From Diabrotica undecimpunctata (lineage: Eukaryota > Arthropoda > Insecta > Coleoptera > Chrysomelidae): a DNA stretch of 64,000 bases. Below the pieces are notes generated by a model that did no database searches, was not told the origin of the DNA, and saw only the letters and a program-made list of their open reading frames with translations. Position numbers and translations under genes: made by a program. The stretch covers positions 113,752,458 through 113,816,457 of the forward strand of contig NC_092806.1 in assembly GCF_040954645.1 (NCBI RefSeq), read 5' to 3'. Of this stretch, positions 33,361 through 44,752 are shown in pieces. Positions within the stretch are counted from its first letter, which is position 1. Each line of letters opens with the position of its first letter.

Positions 33361-34114
33361 TGAAAAATATTGTAATAATGGACGTGGTTGGACGTACTGT
33401 TTTTAAAAAAGCGATTGATAAATCTGGATTTGCTAGTAATCTAAGTAATCGCAAACCTTCGATAGAAAATGGTACTAAAAGAAAAATAACCCATTTTTTT
33501 AATAATTAGGTATATATACAAATAAATCTTCCAATATTCGGATTGCAATATTTTGATTTAAAAATAGAAATTACAGAAGAGAAGGACATAGTTCTGTTAA
33601 ATATTTGATTTGAAAATACCATTGTAATAATTATATATGATGTCAAATAAATCTAATTTCTTTATAAACACTCAATATTGATCCACCAAATACCACAATC
33701 TACATTAAATATGGACTCAGACTTAGATAACGTTCCATAAATATTCCAAAACAACATTGTATAGGAAACAAAAAAAAGATGTAAAATCTTTATTGCCATG
33801 ACTTTGGGATAATATTTTTGAAAATATAAAATGAACAATGTTTTTGACACTGCTATCTGATGCATATGTAATTTCGGCTTAATTGCTATGTTAATTGTTT
33901 TATTGTAATCCAACAATAATATTTTTCATAAAAACATTTTTAGGATTCCTGTCTTGTGAAATAAAGTAAATAAGGTTAAATACATCAGAGTTAATGATTC
34001 GTCGGTTAGCATCTTTAAAAGTGGTTCAGGTAAGGATTAGTAGGCCAGTGATCCAAATGCATGTTGTTTTGCTTGAACTAAAAAAAATAAGTTTATATTA
34101 TATATTATATACAG
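33361..34114. other. interval with nothing recognised
   Basis: AT-rich; the short ORFs on both strands do not resemble known proteins. Confidence 0.5.
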
Positions 34115-35700
34115 TGTGCGCCAAACCTCTGGCTTTTACGGCTAAACTCTGGAGTATATCAAAAATGTTTTAAACAAAACCGATGTATATGAAAGACGTT
34201 TATAATTTAAAACTATTTTCGATTATACAGGGTCACTCAGAACAATGGAATGAAAAAAGTTGTTTTTTAAATGGGATACCCTGTATATATTAAACCATTT
34301 TTAAATGTTTTTTAAAAATATGAAGAGTTTGTATAAGGTTTTATAGGCCTAGAGTTATTAATTTTTTTAAATATTTGCACTTTTATTTAAAAAAATGGTA
34401 ATATTTAAAGGGTTGTGGATTAGATTTCCAAAGTAATAAAAATATAAGTGGCAATAAAGTTTTTCGAGTGTAGTGTTATTTTTAAAGAATTTAATAATAA
34501 TTTTAATTTAATTTAATAATTTAGTTTAAATCTTTGACATCATTAGTTTGTATTTTCAAATACAGACTTTTCTAATTTTTTAATGGAACAATCTGTATAT
34601 TAGTATCGTATTCTGTAGAAAATATTACAACGTTTTTTCTTTGATATAAGGTTTTCCATACCTAGCATGTTTCGTTTTGTAGATGTTTAGAGAAGAACTA
34701 TAGATTTTTTATTAATAAAGTTTTTGACATACAACAAATAATATAAAATAATAATAAACAAACAAAAATTATAAAACTTATAAAATTTTATAAACATAAA
34801 TCAAAATATCATAAATTAAAAAAAAACGTATGCTATTAATAATTAGTTGAATTTATTAATGTTACTCATTATGTTACAAAATAATATTTACCTAATCGAT
34901 AACCAATGTTCATAAATGCATTAACTCTGTTAGTAAATGTTCAAAAAGCTGTACAATTTGTATACGAATTTTTATACTATATCGTGTTATGGGTTCGTGA
35001 TCGTATACTAAAATCTTGATATACCCAAAAAAGGCATCAAGTGAACATCCTCTAACAAGCCAAGCTACTCATCTGTTAAAAACCTATGATACTCATTGCC
35101 AGTTACTGTTTGGAAAAAAGGTCCAATAACATTTGATCCAACAATGCCTCCCCAAATATTCAACGGCTACCTGTTCTGGGACGTAACGCGAGATAAGTGA
35201 AGAGTTTCATCGAAGTAATAATTATAATTAACTGTTAACGAACCTATTGCGATAAAATGTTGATTCGTCAGAAAATAAAATATTTTCCAAAAAATTTACG
35301 TTTTGACTTAACATTTCTTCCGCACGCATACAAAAATTTATTCTTTGAAAATTATTTTTCATTTAATTTCTGGTGCACCTGAATTTTAAATGGGTGAAAT
35401 TTGTTTTTCTTTGTTCTTTGTTGTTGCAGTTAATTCTGTATTATTGATCAATGGCGCGTATTTATATGTAGATTCTCTATTAAATATATCATAACTGGAA
35501 ATATCTTCTCATCCCTAAAACCGTTTTTGGTATTAATAGTTTTAAATATTGCACATTGTTCGAAGGAACGGAATGATTTAATTTTTTTTTTGTAGGATGT
35601 CTTCTACGCGGATATATCTGATTATATACTTGTAAAGCTAGTAAACAGTTACTAAGGCATTCGCCCAATAAAAATGTCATGCCCAGCAATTCTTTAGTTG
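34115..35700 (-). mobile_element. IS630/mariner-superfamily element relic
   Basis: The left end has transposon-like terminal words tatacagtgtgcgccaaacc and acagggtcactcagaacaatgg, common at ends of this superfamily in insects. A minus-strand transposase remnant spans about 34880-35690. No matching right terminus was found. Confidence 0.6.
34880..35690 (-). pseudogene. DDE transposase relic, IS630/mariner superfamily
   Basis: N-terminal block VYNQIYPRRRHPTKKKLNHS (about 35640-35580) matches the LY.erYP.RrhP...F helix-turn-helix region of this group. Downstream frames give VNYNYYFDETLHLSRV, LNIWGGIVGSNVIGPFF and NEYHRFLTDE (about 35220-35060), the block around the first catalytic Asp and the GpyFf.g.l.g motif. 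Multiple stops and frameshifts. Confidence 0.65.
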
Positions 35701-37320
35701 AAAAATTCCCATTTAAAATATAAAAATTTGTGACAAACGTGCAACTGCAACAATATTATCAGCGTTTATGACAAAAGTAGATATTATTTATTTTAATAAA
35801 TATTTTGACATATAAATTTAACGTTTTTTGTTTTCAAGCATACTTTATACTACGTTCTCAGAATGTCGGTACTGATATTTAAAAGTTTTTTAACTAATTT
35901 TTCTCGAAAATACAATTTAACTTATAATATTCAACCAAATATTCCACCTCCTTGTGCTAAAAGGTTTCCAGACTTTTGGGCCACTCTATACATAATTTCT
36001 GTATTGGTTGCTTTTTCTGTTATGTGGTCGCCATTTATTAATGACTGAAGTCATTTATAATATTCCTTATTATTGTGTTGTCATTTGAATCGTTTTACAT
36101 TTTAGATAATTCGCCATACTTCTTTTTTCAAGCAATTCTCTGTTTTTATTATTCAAGAGTTTTTTCTTTGGTTTTCGCTGTGATAACTGGTTTAAAAATA
36201 TTTTAGGATTTAACATTTTATCTTGATTATTTATTTGAATAATTATCAGCTGTTAAAAATTAAAAACAAAAACGAATGCAGGATAAATTGACAAATATTG
36301 AGAGATTGTTGATCATGGACAGTGTTGCAGCTCCACATTATGTTAGATACATTATTTTAAACAAACGAAACTCAAATTAATTTCGTTATCACAATACATT
36401 GATTCAAACTGGTTTCATCAATTATAATAATTATTGCAGTTGTCTTCCATAAGAAATAGTGCTATTTCGGTAATACTTTGCAATGTATGGGAATTTCTAT
36501 TGTAAATTCGAACATCAATCTGTCCTTACACATTTTGCAATATTATTCGATACATGAACACGTTACTGAATGGTCATAATCGAATGTTCAGATTCCCAAG
36601 TTGACAAGTGTATCAGCTAGTGGAGCCCGACCGGACTATCGATTAGAAGAAACTTCAGATGTTGATGGTGTCGGTGTATAGGTAGGATACGACGAGAGGA
36701 AGTTCGCAAAATGTAAGGTCTTGTGCTTGTTTTCGTAAAAGTCACCATAAAGTACATAATAATTCACCAGTGATGAATGAATCATTTATAATATTTTAAC
36801 CGTATACCAAAGAAAAAATCATACAAAGTTCAGAAATCCAAGATCTAATTGAACTTATCCTATAATTGTAGTATAATTGTAGACAGAGTATTTACTTAGT
36901 GAGTAAGATGAACAATATTTTGGAAGAAGTGGAATTTAAGTAAAAAAAATCACCACACTCACAAAGAGAGATTAGAGAAAAATAAATGCCGAAAGGACAA
37001 ACAGGAAAGACTACCTAAAATTTGAGAAGTAATTAGAATTCATTGAAAGCAGTCTAAGAATATAGGCAATAAATAATATTTAAAAAAAGTACCAACACAG
37101 AATACAAAAAGATACAGCTCATAATTAGGAATCAAACCAAGTCAAACAATCTAAAGAGGTATGACTTAGAAGAAAACGAAGTAAGGTAGAAGAACTAGAG
37201 AAAAAGCAACTTACAGCTGCACGAGAAGTAGCTAGTTAGAGAAGTAGCCGGCATTCCCAGAAATAACAACGGGGGTAGATTAATGGATAGCACTGGAGGA
37301 GTAATAGTCGACTCTTTCTT
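35701..37320. other. interval with little recognised
   Basis: A 61-codon ORF (35863-36048) is unrecognised. 36300-36380 (plus) reads DSVAAPHYVRYIILNKR, faintly like the QqDGApPHy block of IS630-type transposases. 36595-36720 is GC-richer. 36900-37320 is Lys/Glu-rich in several frames but broken. Confidence 0.4.
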
Positions 37321-37321
37321 A

Positions 37322-39235
37322 AAGTGCCTATCCGTTCCGGACGTTGGCGATCATCACGGCTATCTTCACTTTGCTTATTGCAGCGCGGAACAGTTCAGTG
37401 GTAGTCGTGTTATACCACTTTCGCAAATTTTGAAGCCAGGAAATGCGTCTTCTTCCCGGTCCTCTCTTACCATTTACTTTCCCTTGGAGAATCAGCTGGA
37501 GAAGGCCGTAACGTTCTTGGTTTCTCATTACATGACCTAGATATTCCAACTTTTTAGTTTTGACGGTCATGAGAATTTCACATTCTTTCCCCATTCTACG
37601 CAGGACCTCCACATTAGTAACTCTGTCAACCCAGGATATACGTAAGATGCGCCTATAACACCACATTTCGAAAGCTTCGAGCCGATTCATAGATGCAACA
37701 GTCAGTGTCCAGTGCTTCCATTCCGTAGAGCAGAACTGTGAATATGTAGCAGTTCAATAGACGGCATTTTGTTTTTAATGATATGTCTCGACTGTTGAAA
37801 ATAGTTCTCATTCTAACGAATGCTGCTTTTGCTTTTATTATTCGCTGTTTAATTTCTGTTGAGTGGTCCCATTGGCTATTTAAATTGGTGCCTAGATATG
37901 TATATTGCTCGACTCTTTCGATATTCTGTTGGTTGATTGTAAGTTGAGCGTTTAGTATTGGTTTTTTACTAATTGTCATAAATTTGGTTTTCTTTATTTT
38001 AAGAGCTAGTCCGTATCTGTTGCTGACTTCTGTTATGCGATTTGTTAATATCTGTAAGTCATTCAGATTATCGGCAAAAACTATAGTGTCATCTGCATAT
38101 CTAATGTTATTCAACCATTCACCGTTTATTAGTATTCCTTTCGCACAACCGTCTAAAGCTTCCTTAAATACCCATTCAGAATAAATATTGAACAACAATG
38201 GAGACAAAATACAGCCCTGTCGTACTCCACGTTCTATTGCAATTTTATCAGTTAACTGGTCTTCTATTTTGATTTTGGCCGTTTGATTGTAGTAAATGTT
38301 TCTGATAATTCTAAGATCTTTGTTGTCAATTCCAATTTCTTGCATTAGAGTCATTAATTTGTCATGTTTTACTCTGTCAAATGCCTTCTGGTAATCTATA
38401 AAGCATACGTATATATCACAATTCACATCCCTACATCTCTGAAATAGCACCTGTACAGCAAAAAGGGCCTCCCGTGTTCCCAGAGCATCACGAAATCCGA
38501 ATTGTGTTCTTGTTAGTTGTTCCTCACATTTTGTATATATTCTTTTGTGTATGACCTTTAGAAATGTTTTAAGTAAATGGCTCATAAGGCTTATAATTCT
38601 ATAGTCGTCGCACTTTCTCGCATTGGGTTTTTTTGGAAGATTTATAAAAGTTGACACTAACCACTCTTGGGGAACCACGCCCGTATCATATATACTGTTA
38701 AATATATTTGTCATCCATTTTATGCCATCATAGTCCATAAGTTTTAAGAATTCTGAGTGAAAATTATCAGGGCCTACTGCTTTACCATCTTTGGTGCTTT
38801 TGATGGCATATTTTACTTCTTCGACTGTAAATGGTGGTCCAGATTCGCAATTGGTGTTTGTTGTAATACCAGTGTTACTTCGTATATCTTCAAAAGTTTT
38901 TTCCACGTATTTGATCCAAATATCTCTTTTATGCTCTATTTCCAGTACTATGTTTCCCTGATTATCTGTCAGGAATCCAGTGTTCTTGTGTTTATATAAG
39001 CCTGCCGCTTCTTTAATCTTTTTATGGAGGTTAAATGAATCATGTTTTTGTTGTAATGACTCTATCTCTGTACACTTCGAGCTAAACCAATTTTCTTTTG
39101 CTATTTTAATAGCCCTTTTTATTTCGTTATTTATGTTGTTGTAGTAATTCTTATTATCTTTAGCGTTTCTTCTGTCTTCCATCATACATAGAATCTCCTC
39201 CGTCATCCATTCCTTTTTATTTGTTCTTTCAGGTT
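37322..39235 (-). pseudogene. RTE-like LINE, best-preserved copy (RT to 3' end)
   Basis: The minus-strand frame 39206-37653 is open for 517 codons. An alpha-helical linker ends in KENWFSSKCTEIE; then GKAVGPDNFHSEFLKLM, CDDYRIISLMSHLLKTFLKV, TQFGFRDALGTREALFAVQ, CFIDYQKAFDRVKHDKL (motif A), GVRQGCILSPLLFNIYSEW (motif B) and IRYADDTIVFAD, with YADD at residues 370-373. A single frameshift near 37680 moves the C-terminal block to 37690-37328: RILRISWVDRVTNVEVLRRM, YLGHVMRNQERYGLLQL, GKRGPGRRRISWLQNLRKW. The 5' endonuclease part is missing, so it is a 5'-truncated dead copy. The 3' end carries the ACGTCCGGAACGGATAGGCAC signature. Confidence 0.93.
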
Positions 39236-39655
39236 TTAAGTAGTTAGGTTAGTAAGTCAGGTTAATAGTCGACAAATCTGGGAAACATTTTAAACTATGA
39301 AGAACTAGTACTAGTACAGAGACAGTACCAACATTTACACTCAGAATTCCCTAAATTGTTAGATTTTGAAGGAATTAAATAGTTAACAAGAATATTAGTT
39401 GTGTTATGAGATAGGTACCATACCGCAAACTTGGCTTAAGTTGACGTTTATACTATTAGTATAAAGTTTATATAACTATATATTAGTAACAGTACCAACT
39501 TAATGAACGTTAAAACTTGGTGGCTATGATTCGAATCCTGATAAGATAGGAATTTTTCTTTACTTAATAACAATTACTTAATAACACCTTAATAACATTA
39601 ATCTTTACTTAATAACAATTATTACTTAACACCTACTATTACTTATTAATAAAGT
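39236..39655. other. interval with nothing recognised
   Basis: AT-rich with short repeated words (cttaataaca) around 39565-39650. No gene. Confidence 0.5.
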
Positions 39656-39659
39656 AATT

Positions 39660-39790
39660 GGCTGTAGTACTACAAAAAAATTACCGAAAAAAGTAGTGTA
39701 AAACAGTGCACTGACTATCGCGCTATTAGTCTGATGAGCCATTTACTTAAACTAATCCTAAAGATACACCTACGAACTACGAATATAATA
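39660..39790 (+). pseudogene. short RTE-like LINE RT fragment
   Basis: CTDYRAISLMSHLLKLILK (39706-39762) equals the CdDYRiISLMSHLLKtfLKv block of the 37-39 kb copy. Stops on either side. Confidence 0.75.
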
Positions 39791-40085
39791 ATAATGCGAA
39801 AACACGATGGGAAGAAAATCATTTGGATGTTGAATGGGCTGCATATGTGAGTCCATTTTAATTTGGGTAAAAAGAAATCAATAATAGACTTACTCTCATT
39901 CAATTTATTCTACCTCGGACGGCCGGTTTCGCATACTACATTTTTGTATGCATCGTCAGGTCTCCGGATAGATAATTAAATGCTACAAATACAAATTTCC
40001 GATATTAAGATACTGTTAGGTAAAACATATATAAATAATACAAATATTATACGTGACCAGTTTTAAAGCCGATACAAGTAATGCT
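39791..40085 (-). mobile_element. fragment of a second Penelope-like element (pLTR region)
   Basis: Read on the minus strand it aligns with the 24.5 kb pLTR: the hammerhead, then GAGTAAGTCTATTATTGATT (matching gagtaagtctaacttattat) and an ATGGACTCACATATGCAGCC start like the ATGGACTCACACAAGCAACA of the complete element. It is truncated a few codons into the ORF by the neighbouring LINE fragment. Divergence shows a different subfamily or an older copy. Confidence 0.82.
39905..39975 (-). ncRNA. hammerhead ribozyme motif, diverged, cleavage triplet mutated
   Basis: Minus strand: CUGACGA (39959-39953), stem II GCAUAC/GUAUGC, GAAA (39930-39927), then ACCGGCC. Stem II differs from the 24.5 kb copy on both strands yet still pairs, now over six base pairs. 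At the cleavage triplet the invariant U is C (GCC instead of GUC), which should prevent or greatly slow self-cleavage. Stem I keeps GAC/GUC next to the core, then an internal loop and further pairing. Confidence 0.75.
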
Positions 40086-40202
40086 GTTATATTTACGTTG
40101 AAACATACTTAAATCTCTATGCAAACTTATCTCTATCTATGCAAACTTATTTTTATTTATTGAAGAGATATATTTGCAAATATGTTATTTATTTAAAGTA
40201 TA

Positions 40203-41508
40203 CTCAGTGACATTAGAAGTGTTCTAGAAGGAATAATTTCTTAATAAAATAATAATAAATAATTTTATTCTTAATAAAATAAAACTTAATTTTTTGGGAA
40301 CATGGTAGATTTACATCAAGAATGAATAACGTTGTCAAGAATTTTTATTAACAAGTAATCAAAAAAATAATTAATAATGTGTTTGGCGACCCCCTTAGCT
40401 GAATACACTCTTGTATACGTCTGGGCATTGACAAAATGAGATAATCGATGTCTGCTTGTGGCATCTCGTTCCAAGCAACTTGAACTTCATGTATTAACTG
40501 TGCCAGAATCTGTGGAGGATTGTGCAAAGTGGACAGTTTTCTTCCCATCATATCCCATAAATGTTCGATAGGATTTAAATCCGGAGCACGGGGTGGCCAT
40601 GGCAAAAGATTAACGCCAGCTTCTTGGAGAAAGTCCATAGTTTGACGAGCAATATGGGGACGCGCGTTGTCTTGCTGAAAAAGGACGTCTTGACGGCAGT
40701 CGAGATAGGCAGTAAGTGGTGTGTAAGATGTCATTAACATAACGCGCAGCTGTCATATTGTCTCGAATAAACACAAGTGGTGATCGGTTACCATAGGCAA
40801 TAGCCCCCCAAACCATTACTCCAACTGTACATGCCTCTCAACAGCAAACCCGATATCTCGTCGCTCTCCACGGCGGCGTCTTACCACCCTACGACTATAA
40901 TGCATTCCTAAATAGAATCGTGATTCATCGCTGAATGCTACATTACGCCATTCTGCCACCCAATGGTGCCACTCTTTGAACCAATTCAAACGTTGATGAC
41001 AGTGGTCCGCGGACAAAGAAAGCACTAGTCGAGGGCGGAATGAAACCAGTCCTACTAAGGGGTCTACCTACTACTCCAAACCATTGATTGGTCAGCAATT
41101 TGACGCGTAGTAGCAAAACTCTCGCACAGCCAGTAATCTAAAGTGCCTATCTTGACGCTCTGTGGTACGCCTCGGTGGACCAGTTGGTCTTCTTTGTGTT
41201 CCTCTAGCTTCGTTTGCTCACACACGACAGACACGCATAACGGTCATTGCTGTACAATTAACACGACGGCCAATTTCGCGATACGACAGACCCATATCTC
41301 TATACGCAATAATTCTACCTCTGTCAAAATCGCTAACATGGTGGTAATTTTATTAAATTTAAAGATAAAACTTTATTTTTACAAAAAGTAGAAAAGATAA
41401 ACATCACAACAAAGATCATAACATGTTTTAAATATAGTCATTGTGTTGCAAACAAAATTAGTTTAAGAAATTAGTCCTTCTGGGTGTAACACTTCTAATG
41501 TCACTGAA
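40203..41508 (-). mobile_element. Tc1-like transposon, 1306 bp, with TA duplications
   Basis: Ends: CTCAGTGACATTAGAAGTGTT at the left, inverted as AACACTTCTAATGTCACTGAA at the right, each bounded by TA (40201-40202 and 41509-41510). Length is typical of Tc1 elements. It carries one broken transposase gene on the minus strand. A truncated end of the same family is at 55004-55160. Confidence 0.93.
40348..41345 (-). pseudogene. Tc1-like transposase (DD34E), frameshifted
   Basis: Cut-and-paste transposase in three or more frames. From the N-terminal side: a degenerate helix-turn-helix region (about 41345-41060), then EWRNVAFSDESRFYL with the first Asp (about 40950-40905), VMVWGAIAYGNRSPLVFI (about 40820-40765), VLFQQDNARPHIARQ with the second Asp (about 40685-40640) and RAPDLNPIEHLWDMMG with the Glu. 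From the second Asp to the Glu there are 34 residues, hence DD34E. Frameshifts near 40816 and 40740 inactivate it. Confidence 0.92.
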
Positions 41509-41510
41509 TA

Positions 41511-42235
41511 TATTTAGAGAAGACAGTACTGTGATAAGACTGGATAAGAAAGAAATTTAGTAACAGGATGTGCAAATCATCCAAGGTGTATATTATATAG
41601 GACACAAACAAGAATGTGGAGCTCCAAAATTAAGTATTTGGTGAAGATTAAAATTGGAGGTCAGATGATAAAAATATATGGGACAAAATAGAAACTAATC
41701 AACACACACATTAAGACAATACACACACTTTAAAATATTGTAGCTGGTGTACTACAGTACATTATTTTAGGGAAGAACTGGCTTTAAAAAGATAGATGAA
41801 TCATTTTTTGGTTTGAATGAAAATTTGAAAAGGCAAAACTGACATGGTCAATGTAAATTAAGGTTACATATGACAGTTCTTCTTCGTATAGTAAAATTGT
41901 AGATGTGGTCATCATACAGCATCATCATACAAACAATTATATCAATAGTATTCTATTTCTTTCTGGTTGTTAACATCAAACACCAGTCAACCATAACGGA
42001 GCTTTAAGAACGTTTTCTAACATATATGCTAAATATAAGAACATTCCTTGTATTTACTGTATCATGTAAGTAACATTCACATAATTTTAAAATAATATTG
42101 GCAATTTGTATTTGTAACATTTAGTTACCTTTACGGAGACCTAACGATGCATAGAAAATTGTAGTATGTGAAACTAGTCATCAAAGCTAGAATAAATTGA
42201 TTGTATGTCCATTATTTATTTCTTTTTACCTACAT
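41511..42235. other. interval with nothing recognised
   Basis: AT-rich, no gene or repeat end identified. Confidence 0.5.
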
Positions 42236-42239
42236 TATT

Positions 42240-42440
42240 TGAATTTATAGCGGCAATGGGTATGGAACAAGCCATTATTGTGTACAGGTTCTGTTTCCAG
42301 AGAATAAGGGATGTAAATGTTGACATTCATTCTTGTTTCATAGACTGTCGTAAATCATTCGATAGTCTACAAAATCACAAATTATAGTAACCCTTAAAAA
42401 AACTGGCATAGATAATATAGACCTAAACATTTTATCAAAG
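42240..42440 (+). pseudogene. RTE-like LINE RT fragment
   Basis: IRDVNVDIHSCFIDCRKSFDSLQNHKL (42303-42387; shown in part) matches CRDVNcDiyvCFIDYqKAFDRVkHDKL, RT motif A. Stops follow at 42385. Confidence 0.75.
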
Positions 42441-42992
42441 CTGCACTATGGACGGCTTCATGTAGAGATGTTTTGGTCTGACCATCGTGTAAGAGATCTT
42501 CCTCTTGGTCTTCGGCCTTCTACCTCTCCTTTTACTACCAATAGTTCCATGGCCCCCGTTTTTTTAGCTATGTGGCTGAAGTAAATCAGGTTTGCTCGGT
42601 TTACTTTTTTTAATAGCCAATCTTTTATATGAAGCTCTTCCAAAATAGACAGGTTGGTTCTGTGTTATGTAAAGTTAATTTTTTTTGAGAGCCCATGTTT
42701 CAGCTGCTGATGTAGCAATACATTCGTAGTATTGTCCAACCTGAACTTAGTATTCCTTGTTATTGTTCAGTCTTTCCGTATTATTATCAGTTTAGCTGTT
42801 GCTAGTCTACGCTCATTTCTGAAGAGCAATCACCATTTTTGCTTATCAGGGAGCCCAAGTATACAAATCTGTCTACCACTTCGAAATTCGCCACTTGGTG
42901 TTTGTGCGGTAGATTATTATTTGCTTTGTGTCTACGATCATTATTTTTGTTTTTTCGGTATTGATCTGAAGTCCGGATTCTTCGCTTATCCA
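42441..42992 (-). pseudogene. LINE C-terminal half, opposite strand, internally deleted
   Basis: On the minus strand from about 42950: MIVDTKQ-like, RFVYLGSLISKN-like degenerate frames, AETWALKK near 42700, then an open stretch 42643-42458 (LEELHIKDWLLKKVNRANLI and on; GEVEGRRPRGRSLTRWSDQ). These are the YLGs.i...G, GaEtWal.k and GrrrrGR...RW.Dqi blocks of BovB/RTE-like LINEs. Its 5' side abuts the microsatellite. Confidence 0.72.
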
Positions 42993-42993
42993 G

Positions 42994-43124
<131 letters not shown>

Positions 43125-43560
43125 TGGTAAGAAAGTTTATACTCCTCTGAGAGTTAGGAAAGTTTCCAAAACCTAACGCACAAAGTTACAGAAATGAGTA
43201 GCAAATATGGATGAACTATGTCTCAATACAAAAAAAGATAAAATATATGCTCATTAACAAACAAATTGAAAAGAACAGATACAGTTTGATATATTGGCAT
43301 ATAAATTCTAAACGGAACCATTCTTTGGAGATCAGATGTAGAATATAATAAGCAAGATCGGTCTTTTGTAGAATGTCGATTATTTTGCAACCATTATCTT
43401 AGAATAAAACTGACGTTTCAGCTACTTAGAAACTATTTTTTTATCCAATACCGATTCTTCACGGTGCCAATTGATGGATCCTTACGGATGTATTCAACAA
43501 AATAAGCTTTTTAAAGTGGCTATATAAAAAGATATTCAGGATTCCCTGGAATAAAAAATA
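43125..43560. other. interval with nothing recognised
   Basis: AT-rich, no gene recognised; ends at the mariner 5' terminus. Confidence 0.5.
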
Positions 43561-43562
43561 TA

Positions 43563-44605
43563 CGAGGCATGTTTTTTAAGTAAGTACCGTTTTGCGATTC
43601 CGCCGCCGCAGCGCTACGGTCGGCGTTCCGCGCATGAGCGCTGGTTACCTACATCTCTTGTCTACGCACTGACGCCATTACAGTCTGATTCTTCATTGTA
43701 TACTTGTTTACTCCAGTATTTAAGATGCCTCCAACAATCGTGGGTCACGCTGATTGTGAAGTACGGGCTGTTATACGATTTCTTAGTGCTAAAGGCGTAA
43801 AACCGATCGATATTCATCGTGAGATCGTTGAAGTTTACGGACAAAACATTATGAGTGATGGAATGGTAAGTAAATGGGTGAGAGCATTTAAAGAAGGCCG
43901 CACAAATGTGCATGATGAAGAACGGAGTGGGCGTCCTTCGGTCGTTAATGAAAATTTGGTGCAGAAAGTGGACGAAAAGGTGAGAGAAAACAGACGCTTT
44001 ACAATTTCATCATTGTCCGTCTGCTTTCGTCAGTATTCTCGTAGTGTTTTGTATCGCATTGTTACCGAGAACTTGAATTCCGGAAATTGTGTTCACGTTG
44101 GGTTCCAAAAATGTTGACGGATTTGCATAAAACCCAACGTTTAGGCAGTGCATTGACTTTCCTTGAGCGGTACCACAGTGAAGGTGAAGATTTTTTAGAC
44201 CAAATTGTTACTGGTGAAGAAACGTGGGTGGCCACGTTACACCAGAATCGAAACAACAATCCATGGAATGGCGACATTCATCATCACCCAAAAGAGTGAA
44301 GTTTAAGCAAACAATTTCTGTCCGGAAAATCATGTGCAGTTTTTTGGGACAGAAAAGGAGTATTGCTAGTGGAGTTTCTGCCTTGTAATGAGACAATCAA
44401 TGCAGCGTCTTATTGTGAGACATTGAAAAATCTGCGTCGTGCAATCCAGAACAAAAGACGTGGCAAGTTGAGTAAGGGTATCGTTTTGCTGTATGACAAT
44501 GCCCGTCCACATCTGGCTAATCAGACCAAAGATCTCATCAAATCATTTAAATGGGAAACACTAGATCATCCTCCATACAGCCCTGATCTGGCGCCCAGTG
44601 AAGGG
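43563..44605 (+). mobile_element. mariner element, 5' end present, 3' end truncated
   Basis: Starts after TA with CGAGGCATGTTTTTTAAGTA, a mariner-like terminal sequence, followed by a GC-rich leader and a transposase from the ATG at 43704. The 3' end, including the third catalytic residue and right terminus, is replaced by a LINE 3' fragment at about 44606. Confidence 0.88.
43704..44605 (+). pseudogene. mariner transposase, broken and truncated
   Basis: 43704-44117 encodes the N-terminal DNA-binding region (VRAVIRFLSAKGVKPIDIHR, DGMVSKWVRAFKEGRTNVHD, ERSGRPSVV). A frameshift near 44090 moves on to PKMLTDLHKTQRLGSALTFL and VTGEETWV, where the usual GDE(T) reads GEE(T), i.e. the first catalytic Asp is Glu. 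After a stop near 44297 the frame resumes with VEFLPCNETINAASYCETL, LLYDNARPHLANQT (second Asp) and YSPDLAPS, breaking off exactly where the third Asp of a DD34D enzyme is expected. Confidence 0.9.
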
Positions 44606-44752
44606 TTAACACTAATAATATATCTACTTGGCAGAAGGGGTCCTGGAAGAAGAAGAATCTTATAACTGAGGATCCTGAGAACATGGTTTCAAACAGAGCT
44701 TATGAATATCCATGATGGTCGCCAACATTCCGTAATGAATCAGTACCTTAAG
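44606..44752 (+). pseudogene. RTE-like LINE 3' fragment joined to the mariner
   Basis: Reads LGRRGPGRRRIL, then degenerate frames with MVANIP(N)-like residues and ends in a gtaatgaatcagtacctt stretch. It resembles the GKRGPGRRRISWLqNLR...IANirNG tail of the other copies. Confidence 0.7.

Noticed and set aside
36300..36380. Transposase second-Asp block
   Set aside because: Only a few residues fit (APHYVR), with no supporting motifs nearby; left as a remark in the interval entry.
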